DNA from: Candidatus Micrarchaeota archaeon CG08_land_8_20_14_0_20_59_11
GTDB taxonomy: Archaea; Micrarchaeota; Micrarchaeia; Norongarragalinales; Norongarragalinaceae
Direction of reading: 5' to 3'
Assembly (NCBI GenBank): GCA_002763345.1
Contig: PEXZ01000033.1
Span: forward strand, 1 to 9,095
DNA: 9,095 nt
Shown here: one piece after another, positions 6,006 through 9,095 of the stretch
Numbering within the stretch: position 1 is the stretch's first letter
Layout: every line of letters begins with the position of its first letter
Notes under the pieces: model-generated
Databases searched by the model: none
The model's input: only the letters and a program-made list of their open reading frames with translations
What the model was told of the DNA's origin: nothing
Translations under genes and position numbers: made by a program

Positions 6006-7530
6006 AGAACTCTTCGAGCCCTTTCTGCTTTTTTCGCGAGAGCTCTCCGCGCAGTCCCTGCAGCGTCTCGCGCATCTTCTTCTCGCGCGCGCGGGATATC
6101 CAGAGGAACGCCTCGTCCTTCGTGCCCTTCGTCACGAGGATAATCACGCTGCCGGCGTGCGCGCGCCCGGTTCGTCCGCGTCTCTGAATCAGGCGGATTT
6201 CCGAAGGCACGGGCTCGTAGAAGACGACGAGGTCGACTGACGGGATGTCGAGCCCCTCCTCCGCCACGCTCGTCGCAACGAGCACGTCGAACCCCTTCGC
6301 GCGGAACTTCTCGAGAAGCGCGTGCTGCTCCTTCTGCGACATCCCTCCGTCCCCGCTTCTGCCCACCAGCTGCGCAACCCGCAAGCCCTCCGCGTTCAAC
6401 TGCCTCTCGATTTCGGAAACCGAATCGCGGAAGTGCGCGAACACGATTACGGACTTTCCCGCGTGCACGGCACTGCCGACAATCTCCCTCATCCTTCTCA
6501 TCTTGGGATGCTCGAACCCGCCTTCCTTTAGCGTCTGCGTGCGCGCCACGAGTTTCGCGTAGCGGTGGTCAGCGAGAATCGCCAGAACCGCCTTCGTCTT
6601 TTCCTCGCGCTGCTTCAATCCCGTCAGGAACTCGTAAAGCGCGGCAATCCCCTGGCTTTCCAGCAAATCAATCGCATGCATGAAATTCATCGCCTTCGCG
6701 AGCGTGCTGAGGCTGCCGTACGACTTCGGGATGTCTTTTGCAAGCAGGGGGCGCAAAGAAAGAAGTATGCGCTTGTTGATTCTGCGCAAATCCGCGCTCT
6801 CCAAATAGCCGTCCTTCTTCAGCGACTGCAGGCATTCGGACAGCTGCTCCCGCAGGATGTCGCGCAGTCCCAGCAGCTCCGGCGGCAGCTCCACGAACTC
6901 CCAGTCGAGCTTTATTTTCTGGGCGTAACCGCGAACGTCCTCGTCCGATTCCGTCTTGATTTCGATGCGCTCGATTCCGAGGTTCCCGCAGATTTCGCGG
7001 ATTTTTTCGGGCTTGGACGAGGGGGAAGCAGTGAGCGCCAGAACCAACGCGCCGCTTTCTCTCGCTTGCCTGCCGAGAAACGAATATGAGTAGCTTCCGA
7101 CGGCGCGGTGCGCCTCGTCGAATATGATGAGCGAGAATTCCGAGAGCGACAGCCGCCTCGTAAGCACGTCGTTCTCGACGCTCTGCGGAGTCCCGCAGAC
7201 GATTCGCGCGGAAGCGTATTGCGCAGCGCGCTTTGCAGGGGATATTTCGCCGGTTACCACCAGCACGCTTTCCTGCGGCACAACCAGCAGCTCGCGCATG
7301 CGCTTCGCCTGCTGCATCGCAAGCGGCTTCGTGGGCGTCAGGAACAGGATTTTCTTCGGCGACGTCGCGAGAAGGTGCGCGGCGACGAGCGCGGCGACGA
7401 ACGTCTTTCCCAGCGCGGTCGGCATCACCAGAAGCGTGCCGCCTTTCAGCGCCTCGGAGGCAGCGGCTAACTGGTAATCACGCAATTCCGATGCGCCCTT
7501 CCTTAGAAGGGACAAATCAAGCTCAGCCAA
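6001..7530 (-). CDS. hef: Hef/FANCM-type superfamily 2 DNA helicase (Hef helicase half)
   Basis: This is an archaeal Hef-type helicase, related to FANCM, which remodels stalled forks and branched DNA using ATP. Counting from the TTG at 7528-7530 (509 residues), it has LRDYQ (16-20), motif I P37-T-A-L-G-K-T43, Ia TPTKPLA (65-71), motif II DEAH 138-141, motif III TASP 167-170, a helical insert between the RecA domains (about 190-370, with YGSLSTLAKAMNF and IDLLESQG typical of Hef), motif IV VIVFAHFRDS, motif V VATSVAEEGLDIP, and motif VI QRRGRTGR 449-456. It ends KKQKGLEEFS, a PIP-box-like tail, and has no nuclease domain, which is encoded by the next gene. The frame stays open upstream to 7950, but that part runs opposite the histone gene and has no helicase character. 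TTG 7530 is chosen because the conserved domain begins just after it and CTTAAAAAC (7553-7561) is centred 27 nt upstream. Confidence 0.93.
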   Translation of the reverse strand: MAELDLSLLRKGASELRDYQLAAASEALKGGTLLVMPTALGKTFVAALVAAHLLATSPKKILFLTPTKPLAMQQAKRMRELLVVPQESVLVVTGEISPAKRAAQYASARIVCGTPQSVENDVLTRRLSLSEFSLIIFDEAHRAVGSYSYSFLGRQARESGALVLALTASPSSKPEKIREICGNLGIERIEIKTESDEDVRGYAQKIKLDWEFVELPPELLGLRDILREQLSECLQSLKKDGYLESADLRRINKRILLSLRPLLAKDIPKSYGSLSTLAKAMNFMHAIDLLESQGIAALYEFLTGLKQREEKTKAVLAILADHRYAKLVARTQTLKEGGFEHPKMRRMREIVGSAVHAGKSVIVFAHFRDSVSEIERQLNAEGLRVAQLVGRSGDGGMSQKEQHALLEKFRAKGFDVLVATSVAEEGLDIPSVDLVVFYEPVPSEIRLIQRRGRTGRAHAGSVIILVTKGTKDEAFLWISRAREKKMRETLQGLRGELSRKKQKGLEEFS

Positions 7531-7605
7531 AACCCGCCAACCCCAAACGAAGGTTTTTAAGCAGTATGCCTTTATTAGTAATTCCTTTTTGGTAGGGGTT
7601 CGGAG
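7531..7605. promoter_or_regulatory. Divergent promoter between helicase and histone operon
   Basis: On the minus strand CTTAAAAAC (7553-7561) lies 27 nt (centre) before the helicase TTG start. On the plus strand TTTATTAGT (7571-7579) is centred about 31 nt before the histone ATG 7606, giving a nearly leaderless histone mRNA. GTTTTTAAG (7553-7561) could alternatively act rightwards, giving a leader of about 20 nt that contains GGTAGGGG. GGAG directly abuts the histone ATG (7602-7605), too close to be a normal Shine-Dalgarno. Confidence 0.5.
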
Positions 7606-7809
7606 ATGGCTATACTTCCCGTTGCGCCGGTAGAGAGGCTCATCCGCAAGGCGGGCGCGGAGCGCGTTTCCATGGACGCCGCGGAGGCGCTGGCGGACAT
7701 CCTCGAGGACGTCGGGGTGGACATCTCCCAGAAAGCAGTCCTGCTGTCGAAGCACGCGGGACGCAAGACCGTAACCTCCGAAGACGTCAAACTGGCAAGC
7801 AGAAGCTGA
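7606..7809 (+). CDS. Archaeal histone (HMf-type, single histone fold)
   Basis: This 67-residue DNA-packaging protein forms dimers that stack into archaeal hypernucleosomes. Aligned with HMfB (offset +1), it keeps the landmarks: LPVAPVERLIRKAGAERVS with R11, G17 and R20 (HMfB R10, G16, R19), and HAGRKTVTSEDVKLA with H50, R53-K54-T55 and D60 (HMfB H49, R52-K53-T54, D59). These are the DNA-contacting and dimer-dimer residues. The second-helix region (DILEDVGVDISQKAVLLSKHAG) fits the family. Like canonical members it has no tail; it ends within two residues of HMfB's RR and lacks HMfB's final FKK. Met23 replaces the common Asp in 'VSDDA'. It is the first gene of an apparent two-gene unit with L15e 4 nt downstream, linking chromatin and ribosome production, and is divergent from the helicase. 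Confidence 0.97.
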   Translation: MAILPVAPVERLIRKAGAERVSMDAAEALADILEDVGVDISQKAVLLSKHAGRKTVTSEDVKLASRS

Positions 7810-7813
7810 TTGA

Positions 7814-8206
7814 ATGACAAGCGCAACAAAATACATCCGCAGGAGTTTCAGGAAGTCGTACAAGAAGCGCGACGTTCCGCTGAAGCAGTGGCGGGGGGAG
7901 CGCACCGTCGAGCGCGCCGAAAAGCCCTCGAACCCCGTACGCGCGCGCACGCTCGGCTGGAAGGCAACGAAGGACTACATCGTCGTGCGGGTGCGCGTGA
8001 AGCGCGGCAGGCGCGTCCGGCCGAAGGCGGACCAGGGTCGCAAGCCCGCGAAGAACAGGAAGCGCGAGAACCCCGGCAAGTCGTGGCAGTGGTTCGCCGA
8101 GCAGAAGGCGGCTCACAGGTACGACAACATGCGCGTGCTGGGCTCGTACTGGGTAGGCGAGGATTCCATCTCGCAGTGGTACGAAGTCGTGCTCAAGCGC
8201 GACTGA
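7814..8206 (+). CDS. rpl15e: Large-subunit ribosomal protein L15e, short form
   Basis: Ribosomal protein eL15 is a core 50S protein shared by archaea and eukaryotes. The 130 residues show the family's order: MTSATKYIRRSF, a WRGERTVERAEKPSNPVRAR block ('r.ekPtrl.rARsLGyKA'), LGWKATKDYIVVRVRVKRGR, the Lys/Arg-rich GRKPAKN segment, then WFAEQKAAHRYDNMRVLGSY followed by WVGEDSISQWYEVVL. It stops at KRD. Family members I know of are about 190-200 residues and continue with 'HPAI...' and a basic GRAFRGLTSAGRK-like tail; that last third or so is missing here. No trace of it appears in any frame downstream, where the convergent methyltransferase gene begins after a 14-nt overlap, so this looks like a true short form and not a recent frameshift. 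There is no strong ribosome site in the 4-nt gap after histone; coupling is likely. Confidence 0.93.
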   Translation: MTSATKYIRRSFRKSYKKRDVPLKQWRGERTVERAEKPSNPVRARTLGWKATKDYIVVRVRVKRGRRVRPKADQGRKPAKNRKRENPGKSWQWFAEQKAAHRYDNMRVLGSYWVGEDSISQWYEVVLKRD

Positions 8207-8834
8207 AAACTGCGCACAGGTTGTAGGCGCCCTTTTTTTCCGCTTTTTTCCCCTTGCGTTCGTAGAAGACGGACTCGGCGCGCATGCCGTTTCGCTTGGC
8301 GATTGCGCGGAGCTCCGCCGCCGTATAGAAGTAATGGAAGCGGCGGACGTTCGTGCCATCCTTCTTTTTCCACATTACCCCGAACTGCTTCTTGCTGCGC
8401 TGCTCCAGGAACTTCCGCTGGTCTTTGTTCCACACCGTGATGAATGCCTTTCCGCCCTTCTTCAGAACCCGCGCCATTTCGCGGAACGCCGCGTTTTGGG
8501 AGCGCTTCGGAAGATGATGAAGAACCGCCATGTAGAACGCAACGTCAAGGGAAGCTGAAGGAAGGGGGAGTTTTGTTATGCCGGCTTTGACGAAGCGGAC
8601 ATTCCTTATTCCGCGGAGATTTTTCCTGGCGAAGGCGAGCATTTTTTCGCTGGAGTCGAGGCAGTACAGAAGGCGGGAGTTGCGCGCAATAACGCGGGCA
8701 TTTCTTCCGTTGCCGCAACCCGCGTCGAGCGCCGCGGCTCCGTCGGGCAGCAACGGCAGAAAAAACTTCAGCGCGGGAATCGGCGTGCTGCGCCGCTCGT
8801 TCCACTCTTCCGCGATAAGGTCAAAGGCGCGCAT
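8193..8834 (-). CDS. SAM-dependent methyltransferase, Trm9/ALKBH8-like
   Basis: This is a 213-residue class I methyltransferase. The opening FDLIAEEWNERRSTPIPALK and FFLPLLPDG resemble the Trm9/ALKBH8 branch ('yd.iA.dwd.tR..pWp.v..Fl..lp.gs'), which methylates modified wobble uridines in tRNA. Motif I LDAGCGNGR (36-44) binds SAM, with the acidic D60 of motif II. The segment FYMAVLHHLP (100-109) matches the branch's 'is.aviHHls', and REMARVLKKGGKAFITVW (118-135) is the strand-4/5 region. The C-terminal half is Lys/Arg-rich, with a basic KKKDGTNVRRFHYFYTAAEL segment matching the Trm9-type 'yyhlf...El' part, as expected for RNA binding. Its ATG directly follows the SecD stop (TAAATG), so it is co-transcribed with secD. 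The 3' end overlaps L15e by 14 nt. The methyltransferase fold is certain; the tRNA substrate is inferred from similarity, and no Trm112 partner is visible. Confidence 0.85.
   Translation of the reverse strand: MRAFDLIAEEWNERRSTPIPALKFFLPLLPDGAAALDAGCGNGRNARVIARNSRLLYCLDSSEKMLAFARKNLRGIRNVRFVKAGITKLPLPSASLDVAFYMAVLHHLPKRSQNAAFREMARVLKKGGKAFITVWNKDQRKFLEQRSKKQFGVMWKKKDGTNVRRFHYFYTAAELRAIAKRNGMRAESVFYERKGKKAEKKGAYNLCAVFSRA
8233..8249 (+). terminator. T-tract terminator candidate for histone-L15e unit
   Basis: Seven T (8233-8239) and six T (8244-8249) occur 27-43 nt after the L15e stop. Archaeal RNA polymerase terminates at T-rich runs without needing a hairpin. The tract lies inside the 3' end of the convergent methyltransferase gene, where it encodes the Lys-rich GKKAEKKG segment, so it may be a by-product of Lys codons. 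Confidence 0.4.
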
Positions 8835-9095
8835 TTAATCAGAAGGCGTGTAGCCGTAGAGCTGCTCGACTATGACCCCGTAGGCGGGCCTCGTTATGAA
8901 TACGCCGATGAGCATTCCGAATATCGACGAAAGCGCGAAGCCCGTAATCTCGACGATTCCGCTCATCAGCAGCGGCATCATGGACGCGATGGAAACGCCC
9001 GCGACGACGAATATGACGGCGAACGCCTTCGCGATGAGGTCCTTCGTGTCGCGTGTGTGCATGCCCTCGGAGGACGCAACCTCGCCCGTCTTGCG
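8835..9095 (-). CDS. secD: Protein translocase subunit SecD, C-terminal part (cut by window edge)
   Basis: This is the last 86 codons of a membrane protein whose frame stays open to the window edge. It contains two hydrophobic segments. The second, ITGFALSSIFGMLIGVFITR followed by PAYG, matches the archaeal SecD end ('lrGFAvttiiGvliGvliTRPay'), and the first (AFAVIFVVAGVSIASMMPLL) matches the preceding transmembrane helix of the RND-type core. The internal ATG at 9062 is not the start; the residues before it (RKTGEVASSEG) fit the loop between the helices. SecD with SecF helps drive late steps of export through SecY. Signal-bearing lipoproteins elsewhere in the window are potential clients. 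The methyltransferase follows with no gap. SecF was considered, but the ITRPAY ending favours SecD. Confidence 0.85.
   Translation of the reverse strand, partial: RKTGEVASSEGMHTRDTKDLIAKAFAVIFVVAGVSIASMMPLLMSGIVEITGFALSSIFGMLIGVFITRPAYGVIVEQLYGYTPSD

Noticed and set aside
7531..7950. Upstream extension of the helicase frame over the histone gene
   Set aside because: The extra 140 codons run antisense to the histone and its promoter and show no helicase motif. The TTG at 7530 with a TATA-like element 27 nt upstream explains the start.

Overview
The window is archaeal chromosome. The evidence is a set of archaeal or archaeal/eukaryotic-type genes packed together: the PolD small subunit DP1, an HMf-type histone, ribosomal protein L15e, archease, a UPF0147 protein, the C-terminus of archaeal SecD, and a Hef-type helicase plus an XPF-family nuclease. 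PolD together with histone argues against a crenarchaeon. The very tight packing (overlapping or abutting gene ends), short protein versions and frequent GTG/TTG starts fit a compact genome, possibly of the DPANN type, but the phylum cannot be fixed from sequence reading alone. The DNA is GC-rich with strong third-position GC, which produces long meaningless antisense ORFs, above all opposite DP1.

Layout. 1-435 (+): archease. 432-1925 (-): DP1, whose 3' end overlaps the archease end by 4 nt. 1926-2083: divergent promoter region. 2084-3484 (+): a large lipoprotein of unknown function. 3491-3766 (-): UPF0147 protein. 3824-5206 (+): an apparent three-gene operon of an ScpB-like chromosome-segregation protein, a VIT1/CCC1-type membrane metal transporter and a small DUF4430 lipoprotein. 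5199-7530 (-): the fork-repair block, transcribed as Hef-type helicase, then XPF-type nuclease, then a 38-codon membrane miniprotein. 7606-8206 (+): histone and L15e, divergent from the helicase. 8193-9095 (-): SecD C-terminus followed directly by a Trm9/ALKBH8-like methyltransferase.

How it works together. DP1, the helicase, the nuclease, ScpB and histone all serve replication, repair or chromosome organisation. Archease, L15e and the Trm9-like methyltransferase belong to RNA processing and translation. SecD, the two lipoproteins, the transporter and the miniprotein concern the cell envelope. The most notable points are: the Hef functions carried by two separate genes, each with a near-identical TATA-like element (CTTAAAAA plus T or C) centred 27 nt before a non-ATG start; a PCNA-interaction-like tail at the end of the helicase; an L15e that stops well short of the usual length; and an unannotated miniprotein behind the nuclease. 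I found no tRNA, rRNA, CRISPR array, insertion sequence or attachment site. The only gene-free stretches are promoter-sized (under 160 nt).
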